Positions 12,481 to 25,500 of a stretch of DNA of 64,000 nt are shown piece after piece. Source of the DNA: Tetragonia tetragonoides. Taxonomy: Eukaryota > Streptophyta > Magnoliopsida > Caryophyllales > Aizoaceae. The notes below the pieces were generated by a model. It had not been told where the DNA came from. It ran no database searches and saw only the letters and a program-made list of their open reading frames with translations. Position 1 is the first letter of the stretch; each line of letters begins with the position of its first letter. The DNA is taken from NCBI GenBank assembly GCA_038025085.1, contig CM076141.1:19098001-19162000 (forward strand), written 5' to 3'. Position numbers and translations under genes: made by a program.

Positions 12481-12853
12481 AAATATATAAATACAGATTC
12501 TACTTCTAGAAAAAGACAAAAAAAAAAAAACTAGAGAAAATCCTACTGGTGCCCCTGTACTCTTGACTTATCCGGTTAGAGCCCAGTGATTTATTAAATC
12601 CGATTGGTGTCCCTTTCCTTTTCATTTTGTCCTGTCTGTTTTTCTTTTGCATCTCACGTTAACTTTCTGTTAACTAGATGTTCTCCATACTCACCAGTCA
12701 CCACTCCATGTCCATGGACTCTCTCAGCTTCCTCTCTCCTCTCTACAACCCACCATACAATGAATCCCCTCCTTCCCCAATATTGCCTGAATCAAACAAA
12801 GAATATTAAACGGTAAATTACAATTCTTGATGAAGAAATCTCATCAGGAATTT

Positions 12854-13772
12854 CAGGGTTGTCCCTGACATTTTGAAGGCCCTGTGCTAAACTAAAATTA
12901 GGGCCCTCAATAACAAAGTGTAATGTATTCCATAAGATAATCATTATTTTGATGTTAATATCAACAACACTTAAGTAATTTCACCCTCAACATGAAATTG
13001 CAAGTTTTTTTTTTGGCTAATCAAAATAAAAATTACAAGTTAACCAAAAAATTATGCCCAAAATAACGATTTGGAAACAAGAAGCGAAACAACACAAAGA
13101 AATATTGTGATTGAAGATCATAAATGATAAGGGAAAGATCAGAATGAGGAAAAAAAACAACCATGTACCTATTTACAATTAGAATCATCTAAACTTCTTT
13201 ATTCTCATAAATCATGCAACAAGGCATATGCCCCATGTTTGAAAATTAAGCAAAAAAGGGGAAAAAGAAACAAATGAGCAATTTTGCCCCTCCGAAAGGA
13301 TATACAAAAGCCTAAGCCCTAAAATAAAATCTAAAGTAAAAGAAAAAACAAACCCAAAAAGGCTGAGGCAACATGCCGATCAAGTCATAGACCAGAGAAG
13401 CTAAGAAATTCATTCAGAGAGAATGAGAAAATGGAGCACAATGTTGAGATTGCCTTGTTTCCTCACAAATTAGAAAAAAGTAATTGAGAGAGAAAGTGGT
13501 ATAAATCTAAAGCCATCATTAATTTTTGGAGGAGATGATCGTCAGAGGCGAGATCGAAGCAATAAAGAGTTTATTTATAGAGTCACCTGGTAGGTAGAAA
13601 GACACGGGAAAGATAAAAGGAAGAGGGAGAAGAAGAGTTTTTCTGAGCATCAAGCGTTTCTCGAAAATTGGACAAGATGGCCAGACTCAGTAATGCATAA
13701 ACAAAATTGGGCCTCCCACAAACATGGGCCCTGTGCGGTCGCACTGCCTAAGCTCCCTCAAGGATGGCCCTG
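12854..13772. mobile_element. Non-autonomous hAT element
   Basis: The termini are imperfect inverted repeats that start CAGGG (left CAGGGTTGTCCCTGAC, right end read inward CAGGGCCATCCTTGAGG); a second GGCCCTGTGC block follows in the left arm. The flanking 8-mers are AGGAATTT and AGGAAATC, six of eight identical, the length expected for hAT. There is no transposase frame in the 0.9 kb. Confidence 0.6.
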
Positions 13773-13868
13773 AGGAAATCAAAAGGAATTAGCACTTCAC
13801 ACTCACTAACTAAATTCTCTATACATCCTCCACTTTACTGGATCTCCTATAACATACTAGTATTCATA

Positions 13869-16252
13869 TCTATATACTTATAACTAAAAGAAAATCGCTC
13901 ACATCACTTATGCTGATGTGGCAGCTCCTCATGAAACATAGTTCCCACCTAAATGCCCCTGCTAAGAAAAATAAAATAAAAAACTTTTGGATTACCAGTT
14001 TAATGCTCCTCTTCTACTGGCCAATGGCCATCCACCAGTCAAACCTAATTACCAATTCCTTTTGGTGCATTTAACTCTCTCTTGGACGATGGGTTGATGT
14101 CTGTTTATGATTCTCATCAAAGTCGATTTTGAGTTTTTCTTTTGACTGAAAGGATTTTTCAGATTGCCCACCACAAGTTTGTATGAATGTCTGATTGAAG
14201 TACTTTGTTTGATGCCTGCCTTTGTGTTTGTATGAGTTTTTTTTTGACATTCTGGGTTTCTTTTCCACAAATTAGTCCTTTGAATATGGGAGAAAATCTA
14301 TGAAATATGAATCTTTATTATTCCAAGGTGGAGATTTGGTGTTAGCATGTTTGGGTGTAGTGACAGTAGGACTATCTTTTACTTCGAACACATAAATAAG
14401 TTCAAATTCCAGGAAAGGTTCTCATAGTGTGATTGAGTTCCCTTATTGTTGTGCTTGTAATGTAGTTTAACAAAGACTTATCGTCATTCATTCGATTTTA
14501 AACACATTAGTTTGTTCTGGGTTTTGTAATTTGTTAATCATGTTCATGTGATTGGTCGTATTGGCATCTTCATACTTCGTCAAGCTGTTTAGCCTCATTG
14601 CTAAGAACATTTGATATCCTAATTTTCTTTCTTACTGTGTATTGCACCAAACAGCCATGATAAATTGATAAGGACACTAACTGGTGAGCAGTTCCCCATC
14701 AGACCATCAGTAAATTTCAGGTTATGCAATAATTTCTTAAAGTTCAGATTTATTTTTGTGTGATTTTGTATGCTTTGGTTGTTGTGTTTTGTTCCCTTTC
14801 CTCTTATACTGATCAATACTATAGATTTTTTTTTTTGTGGGTGGTTATCTATCCTCTTCCCTTGCTGAGTTTTGGTTTGTGTTCAAGTTGGATACTCTTC
14901 ATCATGTTGGTATGACTGATTGTCTTGGCATTCTTCTTACTTTGTCAAGCTGGTATCTTACCACGACAGTTGAAAAGCTTAACATTGATGGATTATTCTT
15001 TCCTAACAACCTTATGGAATAATCAGGTGTCTTTTATGTTTATGTTTTGTATTCTATAATGAGTCCGATGACTCTTGACCATTCGTGGTCGGCTTTCTTG
15101 CCTTTTCAAATAAACAAAAAAAAAAAAAAGGTATCATTGTAATCCATGAGAGCTGATGAGGGGCCAACTGAAACTTTTCATGTTGATATTTGAGGAATTA
15201 GCTGAGTATTGGAACTAGCCTAACAATTGATGGTACGAGCCTCATTAAGCTGAGTTTCATTCATTGCATTTGCAGTTCACTTTAACAATGATACATGCAG
15301 GGTGAAGAAAACCACCAAATGCAAGGAGTTCGCTTACAAAGAACATGGATGAGCTGAAGATAGCTCACAAATTCAAACTGTAATCAGGTTGCTGGTCTAC
15401 TAGCTAATGAAATTTCCGTGAACACGAAGAGTTTGAGTTAACTGTTTTATGTAATAGCCTTTAGGCTTTTTGTAAATTTAATTTTTATTTTTTTTGTAAT
15501 GACCCCCTTGCAGCTGATGCAAGAGGGGAACTATTCTTGAGACATGATTGATTATGTGGAGCATACTTACACCAGTTACCAAGGGTTTAAATCTTAAGTG
15601 ATATATACAGACAATACAATAAATGTCCATGTATTTTAAATATATATGTAAACCATATTTTTGTTAACACCAATGAATCATGATTATTGTATCCCTTCAT
15701 CAAAATAATTGGTGAGCCATTCCTGTATTAAAGGTTGTTGGAGTATATTTGAAGCAGATGGATTACTATTTACTAATTTTGATTTATGTGCTTCCTATTG
15801 AACACACACTATTTAATAATTTATAAATCCTCAATGGATGATATATCATTTATACTCCTTAGTTCTTTTGAACCAAAATTATTGTTATTTAGGAGTTTTG
15901 CACATAGATTGAGTCATTGAGCAATGTAATGCAATTAATATCTCATACCCCCTAAAAGATTAATACTCCACTGTAATTATAAAATGACTCAAATGCCTTT
16001 TGCGTTTTTTTTCTTCTATCAAATAAGTAGTAAAGAAGGGTATAAATGCATAATTTGCATGAAAGATCTAATAATACTTATTTTGATAGAAGAAGAAAAA
16101 AAAATCTAAAATGACAATTATTTGAAATATGAAATGTTTTTTATAACTAAACTGTGATCCTTATTTCACTAAAAAGTGATAATCATGCCACCAAAATTTT
16201 AAAAAGACCGTCTTATAGAAATTTTTGTGTTATTTTTATAGCTCTTAACAAC

Positions 16253-16304
<52 letters not shown>

Positions 16305-16516
16305 TATTATTATTATTATTATTATTTTATATTGTGTAGTATTGGTCAAACTTTACATCAAAGACAAACGTAACTATTTAGTGTTATTTAATTTAAATTT
16401 AGACATTGTGATGTAACCAAAAAAAATATGTAGACATTGTGAGAAGTTTATTTTATTTTTAAATAAATAAGCTATTTTTTCTATAACTATCGTGCATCGC
16501 ACGAGTGCTAAACTAG
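13869..16516 (+). mobile_element. Non-autonomous Helitron
   Basis: The 5' end is A|TCTATATACTTATAACTA, the canonical plant Helitron start. The 3' end has a hairpin TCGTGC-ATC-GCACGA (about 16490-16504) followed 12 bp later by CTAG|T, so the insertion is between A and T as the family requires. The 2.65 kb has no Rep/helicase domain that I can recognise. It contains an imperfect internal duplication (about 14525-14600 and 14890-14960) and an (AAT)n tract. Inside it, 15050-15135 looks like a retroposon tail. Confidence 0.75.
16255..16326. repeat. (AAT)n/(ATT)n microsatellite, self-complementary
   Basis: A run of about 16 AAT-type triplets turns directly into a run of ATT triplets, forming a near-perfect palindrome inside the Helitron. 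Confidence 0.95.
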
Positions 16517-16682
16517 TTATAATAAGAGAACTATTCAATTTGGATGGGCACCAATAAAAAATAAAAAAAAATATCTCAATTGAAAAATTATGAAAGCTAC
16601 ACAAGATGAAAACTACTACAGTATAAGACCTCAGTTAAAATAACCACATAAATCTCAACATAGAATATGAGGCTCAATATTG

Positions 16683-17545
16683 GGCCGTATTTTCGGATTT
16701 GTATTTTAAGTGAACTCATATTGCCAATTTGGTATTTTGAAACTCTCCGGCCACGATAGGATATTTTAAATGTTTAACTCGTGCAAATAAATCCAAATCA
16801 TACCTGAAACCCGATTTCCGACCATAAAAATCTTAGTTCTCATTTAATTGATTTTTACGCCTTTTTCATTTATGAAAATTTACCTTATAAGCTAGCAAGA
16901 ATCAAACAAAAATCTATAATGATTAAGGAGGCACAACCAATATTTATGCATATACACCAATATAATGTTCCAAGAAAATGAAAGGCACGATGGAGCAATC
17001 CCAATTCCGTAGCTAGATTAAATCAAAAAAGAAATGCTCGCCAATGACAGCAAATAAAGCCCACAACTGACATTCCTTGGAGGCGTTACACAAGCTTAAT
17101 CAATTTTCCTCTGCCTACATTTTCCAAAAAAAAAAAAAAAAACAAAACAAAATCCTCTGCCTACAAATCCTAGAAATTGACATGCTACTGGGAGCAATAA
17201 CGCTAGCTAAATTGTGGGATAAAGCCAAATTCTCGTGATTGAAAATTCTTCCAAACATTTCACTGTGAAATTTGCCAGAACATTTTAGAACTGAGCCGAA
17301 TAAAAAATATAGGTTAGTTTTTAATTTAAAATGATTAATAGTTATTTTTGTAAATCAATAAAGGTCCGAATATCATTTAAATGCGAAAATAGAATTTTTA
17401 TGGTCGAAAAATGGGTTTTCGGAAAGTTTAGGGTTTATTTGCACGAGTCAGAAGTTTAAAATACCCTACCGTGGTTGGAGAGTTTTAAAATACCAAATTA
17501 GAAATATGGGTTCACCTAATAAAATACCAATCCGAAAATGCGGCC
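16683..17545. mobile_element. Mutator-like element with 10-bp target duplication
   Basis: Inverted arms of about 190 bp begin GGCCG(T/C)ATTTTCGGATT at both ends and continue through GGTATTTT, AACTCTCC and CTCGTGCAAATAAA blocks. The perfect direct repeat CTCAATATTG flanks the element at 16673-16682 and 17546-17555. Arm length and duplication length fit a Mutator-like element; the 863-bp interior codes for nothing. Confidence 0.8.
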
Positions 17546-17912
17546 CTCAATATTGTAAAGAAAGCATCACGATTTAGAAGACCCGAATAATCATAGACTA
17601 AAGCATCAGGACGATCAGAACAAATATTAGATCAGGAAACAAACCAGCCAACATATTCAATTGTCTGTTATTCTAGCCTTTCACTTAAATTCAGATATTA
17701 TGCTGATAGGAGGAGAGAGAAAAGGGGAGAGACAAAGAGAAAGAACTCAAGGAATCCTGGCTTTAATACATAATGATGCTGTGCTGCTCGATTTTGGGTG
17801 ACTCGCTATTTTTACAACAGTTTTCTCACAAGGCAAAATTTTGACTTCACAAATCAAATTTTGTGTTGTGCGTGCCCCAATGGATGTGGGTTTTAGAGAG
17901 AGGAGGGAGCAT

Positions 17913-18945
17913 CAGTGGCGGATCCAGAATTTTATAACTGGGTATGCACAATTATGAATGAAAACTACATGACTCAAAGTCCCATTTAATAATGTTTTAA
18001 ACTCAAAATTAATAAAACTGAAAAACAATGTCAAAAGATTTACTAATATAAATAAATTATGTTCTTATTTTTGTATAAACTCTAATTGGGTAATCAAAAT
18101 TAGCTTGTACAAGCACATCTAAGTTGAAGCTAATTACACAAAAAATCAAGTTAGTTTAACTTTTAAAAAAGGATTAACAGGGGTATGTAGAAGAACAAGA
18201 AAGAATTAGAGAGGGGAGACTTTTTTATTTTTGTGGGCTTGGTAATTTGAAAAATGCACATTGGTCCATATGTACATCCACAAAATCAAATGTACTCAAC
18301 TATGCTCACGTAAAGAGAAAGAAAGAAAGAGAGAATGGAAGAAAGGAGAGAGAAAGGAAGAGAGGAGAGAGAATGAGAGAGAGTAAAAAAAAGGCTTAGT
18401 TTTCGTCTTTTCCCATGGCCATATCTAACACTATCAGAGATCTAGAGACTAAAATGAGGGAGTTTTGAGACTTTGGGAGGGAGAAACATATGGAAAGAGT
18501 ATAAGTGGTTGTTTGGTTGACGATGAATAATGTGGGAAGTACAACTTTTTGAAAAGTAGAAAAGTGTAAAGTTGTTTGGTTGACAAAATTGTGGGAAGTG
18601 ACATTTTCCAGAAAGTTCTACTTTCCTCAAAATGGGGGAAGTCACTTACCTTGTTCCCCCTAGGTAAGTGGGACTTTCTGCAGGAAATTCTACTTCCCAT
18701 TGCTAACCAAACAACTTTGCTCACTTCCCATGAAGTTCTATTTCATGGGAATTACTAGTTCCCATAAAGTTACACTTCCCACATTCAACCAAACGACCAC
18801 TTAAACTATTGGGTGGGCTTGCATGAACACGGGTTTGTTCTTAATTTTGGGCCTGCCAAAGACTAAAGTCTAGACATACCACAATTTTCTCTCCACACCT
18901 AGGTATGCACGTGCATACTTATGGTGTGCTATGGATCCGCCCCCG
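17913..18945. mobile_element. hAT-like non-autonomous element
   Basis: The left end is CAGTGGCGGATCCAG and the right end read inward is CGGGGGCGGATCC, a common hAT-type terminus. GGTATGCAC and its complement lie just inside each end. GGAGCA flanks both sides, an eroded target duplication. It carries a nested MITE and has no transposase. Confidence 0.55.
18502..18803. mobile_element. MITE nested inside the hAT-like element
   Basis: The terminal inverted repeat TAAGTGGTTGTTTGGTTGA / TCAACCAAACGACCACTTA bounds 302 bp, with GTGGGAAGT/ACTTCCCAC just inside. The internal sequence is also largely palindromic (CATGGGAA repeats). The GTTTGGTT terminus resembles Tourist (PIF/Harbinger) MITEs. Confidence 0.65.
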
Positions 18946-19170
18946 GAGCAAGATGAGGGGCCATAGATATGGAGGCTGGAGTCTTAGTTTTATTTATTTA
19001 TTTAGTTAACAGAATATTAACGTGAGTAACAAAAGGGGAATAGATAAGAAAAAAATGAAAATGAGAGGGATATCAATTGGATTTAATAAAATTATTGGGG
19101 TACTAATTGGACAAGTCAAGAGTAAGGGGCACTAATAGGATTTTCCTAAACAAATTATATACTTCGTATA

Positions 19171-19427
19171 TCTTCTTTCCGTTTCTGAAAAATGGTAACA
19201 TTTACTTTTTGAAGGTCAAACTTTACAAACTTTGATCATTAATTTCGGAAAAAATATAAGGATTTACAATGTAAAAATACTATCATTGGATTAGTTTTAA
19301 TTAGTACTTTCGAAAAATCTATTTTTTATAGTTTATATATTAATATAAACATAAATATTTATGGTCAAAGTAGTGTATTGAAGATCGTGTAAAAGTAAAT
19401 GTCAGCATTTTACAGGAAGGGAGGGAG
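19171..19427. mobile_element. Stowaway-like MITE in the promoter of the next gene
   Basis: TA dinucleotides flank 257 bp. The right terminus read inward (CTCCCTCCCTTCCTGT) is the usual Stowaway start; the left terminus (TCTTCTTTCCGTTTCTGA) is a diverged match. Both arms continue with AAAAATG...ACATTTACTTTT. It ends 119 bp before the ATG of the following gene, so it probably overlaps or abuts that gene's core promoter. Confidence 0.7.
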
Positions 19428-19546
19428 TAGATTATACACATAAGACCAGCCCCTTTCCCTCTTAACACCGTTTCAAACCACACTTCACTTCCACGCCACT
19501 CTCCCATCCCCAACTATCGCTCGATCGATCTCGAGAGACAGAGAGA

Positions 19547-22500
19547 ATGGATGACGATTCTCTTCTTCAAACTCAAATCAGTTAAGTTTGCTTTTTTTCT
19601 TCTTTAATGAGGTATTTTTCTATTGCATTTTCTCGTTTCTCCAATTGTAATTTGAAAGAAAAATCGATACATTTTACTAATTGTTCGGTTTTCAAATTGG
19701 TAGTACTTCGTAATTTGCATTCAACGTAAATACTCTTTTGATTTCTCTTATGCTAGTTATTCATTGTGACTACGTTAAAGTGCTGCATTATATGGATTAT
19801 GAATTAGATAGTTTTCCTGTCACATATTTTCATGCCTGTGGTTAATGAATGTGGTCAATTGATATGTGGGTTTTACTGGGTTTTTGTTTGACTTAACCAT
19901 GATCTCTGTGATAAATTGAATATGACTTTCATGATTATGAACATTTGAACATGTTCTTCCTTTCAGTAGTTTCATCTGCATAAGCTGTTATAGTCTTTTT
20001 ATTTTATTTTATTATTTTATTTTTATTAATTGGGGTTTTAGCTTATTTGAGATTATGACTGTCATGGTTATGAACATAGTGCTGTGGCAAGTAATGGGGG
20101 GGGGGGGTAGTTGCCACTTTGGCCTTTCAACAGTTTCATTTGTGTTTAGCTTTTGTTTTTTTGGGGGTGGGGGGTGTTATTTTGTTAACTTTGAGATTAA
20201 CAGGTTAGGTTTAGGCTACTTGTTTATATGGTAAGTTGGGTTATTGTCAAGTGTTTTGGATCCTTTGGAGAAATGGGTATGTTCATAATGCGGCATATTT
20301 GACCGGTAGTACATGCATAAGCTGATGTGAGCCTGTGACAAGCATACATTGTTACTTACTTCGAAACTTCCGTTGATTGCTGCACCTTGCCTTTGGGTCA
20401 AGGCATTACTTTGAAGCCCTTTCGACTATGTTTGTGAACATGTTGAAGAACATGGTTGTGTTGACACAGATTGATTAGCGTAAATTTCATACGGTAGGCA
20501 TTTTATGGGGGCAACCTCATTGAGCTTGGTTTGAATCAAATCAATACACTTTAGGCCCAGTTGAAATGTGTTCTCATCGTTAGAACATCTCTTGAGCTGT
20601 CTGAGTTATTCAGCACAGGATTTTGAGGACACAGAATTTAGCCCCCCCGACGAAAAAAAGTATAGGAAAAGGATATAAAGCACATTAGAACAATTCAATC
20701 ATGAATTTTCAGTTTTCTTGTCTAATTTTCAGATTTGTTTATACAGGCCTTCGGGGTTTGTTACAGCTTTGTTTTGGGGTTGGCTGTCTCTGACGTATAA
20801 GAATCATAGCATAAAAATGTTCGCTAGATTTGTTCTATGCTATTTTCTCCCTATCAGCCTTAAGCGCCTAGCCAGTTTCTAGATGTTAACTGGATAAGCT
20901 CAACTGCTGAAACGCAATTTTAAAGATTTCTGATTAACTGCATACTTAATCTCCCATCATGTTATGCCTTATGGTTGATATTGCTAATTTGTGGTTTCCA
21001 AAAAAAGTTTTTTCTTCCAGAATGTAAAGGTGCTAAGATAAATTTTCATTAGGATAAAAGGGACATTTTGCAGTTATTGATTTAGTCAAACCCTGTGAGT
21101 TCATTGTAAATGTGATGAGCAGAGATTCAAAAATGACGGTGTGGACGTGTAGTTTTAGCTACTATTGGCTTAACTGCAGGCGTTACAAAAACTAATGCAA
21201 ACAGCAGGGGCCTCCTTAGTCCTTCGTCTTACACCAAGAAAGAAAACCTTAATACTAACGACAACAAATCGGGGATGCCTAATCTTAGTATTGAACCACA
21301 AAAGATGAAGAGGAGCAGAAAAACTGGTGGGTACAATTTGAGAAAAAGTCTGGCTTGGGACAGGGCATTCCTCACTGAAGAAGGTATCTTTGAGTTTGCC
21401 TCAGAATTTGACTGCCGTTCCTCTCATCGAGAATTCAGTGAACACACAGATTGACTTCTGTTTTGCTTAGGTGTCCTTGATTCCTTGGAGTTATCTATGA
21501 TTACTGGAATAAGTGATCTGGATGGAGACAGTCTGTCTGTCATAGAAGAACAAGGAAGAGACTTGAACTCTAAACTTGGTGGTGGTTTAACTATTTCGAA
21601 AACTCTTGACCAAGATATAGTCAAAGAATTGCCATCTGGTAAACCTAATGGAAGATATGCTGCAAGCACTTCATTTCTGAAACGGGACTCCTTAGCTTCA
21701 GTTTCTAAGGTCAGTCTTTCTCGTTCAAACTGCCTTCTTGATCCCAGTTTTGCTTGGAGGTAATTCTGATGATACTGTTTTTATTGCCTGCAGTCCTCAC
21801 AGAAGATACCCCCTCAACATAGTTTCAGTAAATCTGTGTTCAAAGGGAAAGATACCTCCACTCCCACGGCTCCTGCTTCATATCCTTCCTTTAGTGCATG
21901 GATTTTGTAGAATCAGTCTATATTTATTGCTTGTTGAGGAATTATAGCTGTGAAAGTATAATTCTTAACTTATTTGCTACTCAGAAAAGGCTTTTGAATT
22001 TGGGAACAACAAAAGCTGTGACAAGAAACTCAAAAATTCCTAAATTTCCAGTTTCAAAGCAGGACACTTTTTTGCCTCCGACAGCCAGTTCAAAAATTCC
22101 TAAATTTCCAGTTTTAAGGCGAGACTCTTGTTTGCCTCCAGTGGCAGCTACACATACTGTAGGAAGTGGAAGCTGCTCGAAAGCTATTGGGATTGGTCAA
22201 CCAGGTTATTGTTAACTTCCATGTCGAACATTTAACTGAGATTTCTTGCTATCATTTTCAGTTCATCTATATGCGGTGAAAATGATGTTTTGACAGTTTT
22301 GCTTCGAGCTAGATTAGGTCACTTTTGTTATTCTGCTTACGTCTAGCTTTGAAATATCGAATTGTTCTTCTGTTCTCCTCTTCATTCAGCAGCCCAGAAA
22401 ACTGTGAGCTCCAAAATATCATCAAATATTAAAAATGCTTCTGGTGCTACAAAACCGAGTTTAGAGAGTACGTCTAAATCTAGCAAGCCTTCTGCCGAAA

Positions 22501-25500
22501 ATGTCAGAAAGGACGAGGTAAGATCTGGATGTATAAAGCTTTGTACTTGCTGTTTCCAACTCATGTAATTAGTCAAATGACTTCTTTATCAGCACTTGCT
22601 TAGGCCTTGAAAGTTTTTTGTTTTTTATTACTGATTAAATTGTTCTTTCCAGGCAAAGCAGAGTTTGGAGAAGAATTTGTTGACCAATCGCCAAGCTCAG
22701 CATATTACGAAAAAGAGCAAACTTCCAGATATCGCTTTGAATAAGGGACTTCCAACTGGTGGGGCAGATGCAGCCAAATCCATTCACGGGATAAACAGTA
22801 TCACTGTCTCCTCTCACTCTACCTCTAATTGTGCTGATAATAATAAGAAGGATTTGCATGTCCAAGGAATAAAACCTTCAGGATTACGAATGCCATCACC
22901 ATCGCTGAGATTCTTTAGTGAGGTATGACTTTAATTAGGTTCTTCAAAAGTATTGCTTCTCAAGGTGCTTATAAATGGATATGTTGTCTGAAACTACTAA
23001 CTATAAATTGAAACTCATAACAGCCAAAACTACCCGGCTCAAATGCTCTATCAAAGGGTCTTACTACAGCATCTAACCCCCCCAAGTCTAGCATGTCAAC
23101 TTCAAGGTATCAGGGAGCTAAAGATCACGTCCATGATAGCTATGCTTCTGATCATTGCGCTTCAGTGGCTTCTACGCAATGCACAGAAGTTACTAAGCAC
23201 GTGTTGGAAAATGAATTGTTTGTGAGCATACCAATGACGCAAAATAAAGAACCTAGTTTGAATGGTGACATGATATCAGAGCACAGATCTCCGAAAAGAA
23301 ATCAAGAGGAAAGGAATGCTGGGATTATTGATAACATAGACAGAGTATGCAACAGTTTAGAGGAAGTTGAGGATCAAACGTATTCACTTACACTTCTGTC
23401 CTGCAATGTCAATGATTCTTCTGATCAAGCCATTGATGTGGAGTTGTGTACTTCTGCAATGAGAAGTACGGATCAGGTTATGAGTCCTGTAGAGAATTCC
23501 AGTATAGCAGAATCTTGTTCTTCAGATAACAGCCATGAATTACGACCCACACGCGCATCCGAAGAGTACATCGAATATGATAAATCAGGAAGCAATGTCT
23601 CACCAAGAGAACCTGAGACGAAAATTTCCAAAGATATTGATGGTTTTAGTAGTGAAAATAATTGCAATAAGAAAGGTGTAGACTGCATGAACAAGGAAGA
23701 TGCAAATTCCACACTGTAAGTACTTTTAAGCTGCTTCTAGCCAAGGTTTTTTTTTTTTTTGAAAAATCTGCTTTGAGATGCTAGTGTTATATGTTTATGG
23801 TCATGCAAATCAGCATTGAATGATTTAATCTGGCAGGAGAACATTTCAAGATGATCAAAAGTTAACAGGACCAGCACCAGATGCTATTCCATTTTCAGAT
23901 GAGTGGCTAGCTGCTATTGAAGCTGCTGGAGAGGTAATTCTTTTTTAAATAATGAAAGTACACTTACGAACACAATTACATACTGTGTAGTAGTCAACAT
24001 GTCACTGAGGGCTATGATATACACGTCCTCTGTTAGTGCTAAATGATCCAGCGTAATTGAATACCGAGAGTGATGTCAATGACACAACTTTTATTCAATT
24101 TTTTTCTCCTCCTGAAGTCTATGGAGCTACATAAGATCCACTCTCATTTCTTTTTTTCCAATTTTCCTTGGTCACCCATTTTCATATTGCTTCGTGATGG
24201 CAGGAAATGTTAACTTTGAAGACTGGTGCTGTACAAAATTCACCACCTGACAAATCGAACCCTGAGCCTAGTCCTTGGTCTCCGGTATGATATTTCTACA
24301 GTGTTTCCTCTTTATACCATCAACGAGAAGAAGAAATATTGACTAATAAACAATTTTAAAAGAGAAGTCATAGACAACTTAAGCTCTTATATGTTGATTA
24401 GCCAGGATGGTTCTTGTATCACTTGTCTCTATCTTGCATTCCACTTGAGCGTAAAAATCATATCAAAAGAATGTGTTTGCATCAGCATTTCTGTATCCTA
24501 TCACCTGTAAATCGTGCTTGATTAGTGTCCATTTAGAAGCAGATTGAGGAAACATTCAAAAAAAGAAAGCTGCTCACGTATGTGTTTGATTATTTTCAAA
24601 CAAAATGTTCTCTGTTTTTAGGTAAGAAAAAGTTTTATTAATCAAATATTAAAGAATACAAAAAGTGGAGGATAAGGCATCCTTGATAACAAGAAAAACA
24701 TATCTACACATCACGCCAATGTTGCTGAACTAAGGTCAGCGGTACACCCTTAAAGGCCCCCGCTGCCTTAGCCCAGAGGGATGCCAAATAAACTATGTGA
24801 TCCCAAACTAAATACGGAGACTTCCGAGTCTCAGAGAAGACCCTCGAATTCCTCTCCAACTAGCAGTTGGGGAGCCAGAAAAATTTCATCGGGGGGACCA
24901 AAAATTAAGTGTGTAGAAGAGCTCTTCACGCAAATTTATTAGAGCTTGTTTTCGGACTTATGAATCATTTTTATTTCCCATCTTCCATAATTGTTCCAAA
25001 AAAAAAAAAAACAAATAGGTACAAAAACAAATATAAATATTGCAAGATCATATTTGAACCAAGTATCTGTTAAGTTTGAATTTTTTTTAAACAATTATTC
25101 TTCATTGGGATATAAATTTAACAATACTGAAACTTTAACATAAGAAAAAGGAAATGAGTGATAGTTATAGAGAAAACGAAATAGCAAAAAGATAATAGCT
25201 CTAGTAGAAAATTGTTTTTGGATTATACTAGCTAGATCTCTTCTCAAAGGAAAGGAGAACAATATATATAATCCTAAAACCATATATGAAAAAGATAAGT
25301 TGCTAGCTTAAAAAACCTAAGCACACTAACTTGATATTGGGAAGGAAAAAAAAAGCCCAGTACACGAAATTAGAGGATGAAAAACAAGAATAGAAAATAG
25401 GAAAACGAAAAATGTGAAGGTGGTGGGGGAACAGATAAACGGGAAGAAGAATAAGTTAAAAAAAAGAATACTAGAAAAAAGGATTAAGCTGCTAAAAAAT

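Larger units (their letters stand above)
12536..19145. mobile_element. 6.6-kb region bounded by about 141-bp inverted arms (possible MULE)
   Basis: The left arm 12536-12676 and the reverse complement of the right arm 19004-19145 align end to end at roughly 70% identity. Both begin GAAAATCCTA, then GTGCCCCT, CTCTTGACTT and TTATTAAATCC, and both end near CACGTTAA...CTGTTAACTA. Long terminal arms suggest a Mutator-like element. The flanks do not give a matching 9-bp duplication and no transposase is present inside. The interior is filled by later insertions (a hAT element, a Helitron, a smaller MULE and a hAT with a nested MITE). Two oppositely oriented single elements are an alternative explanation. 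Confidence 0.5.

Noticed and set aside
14049..15022. Open frames of 60-73 codons inside the Helitron
   Set aside because: No Rep, helicase or RPA motif is recognisable and the frames are short; they may be captured pieces but cannot be supported as genes.
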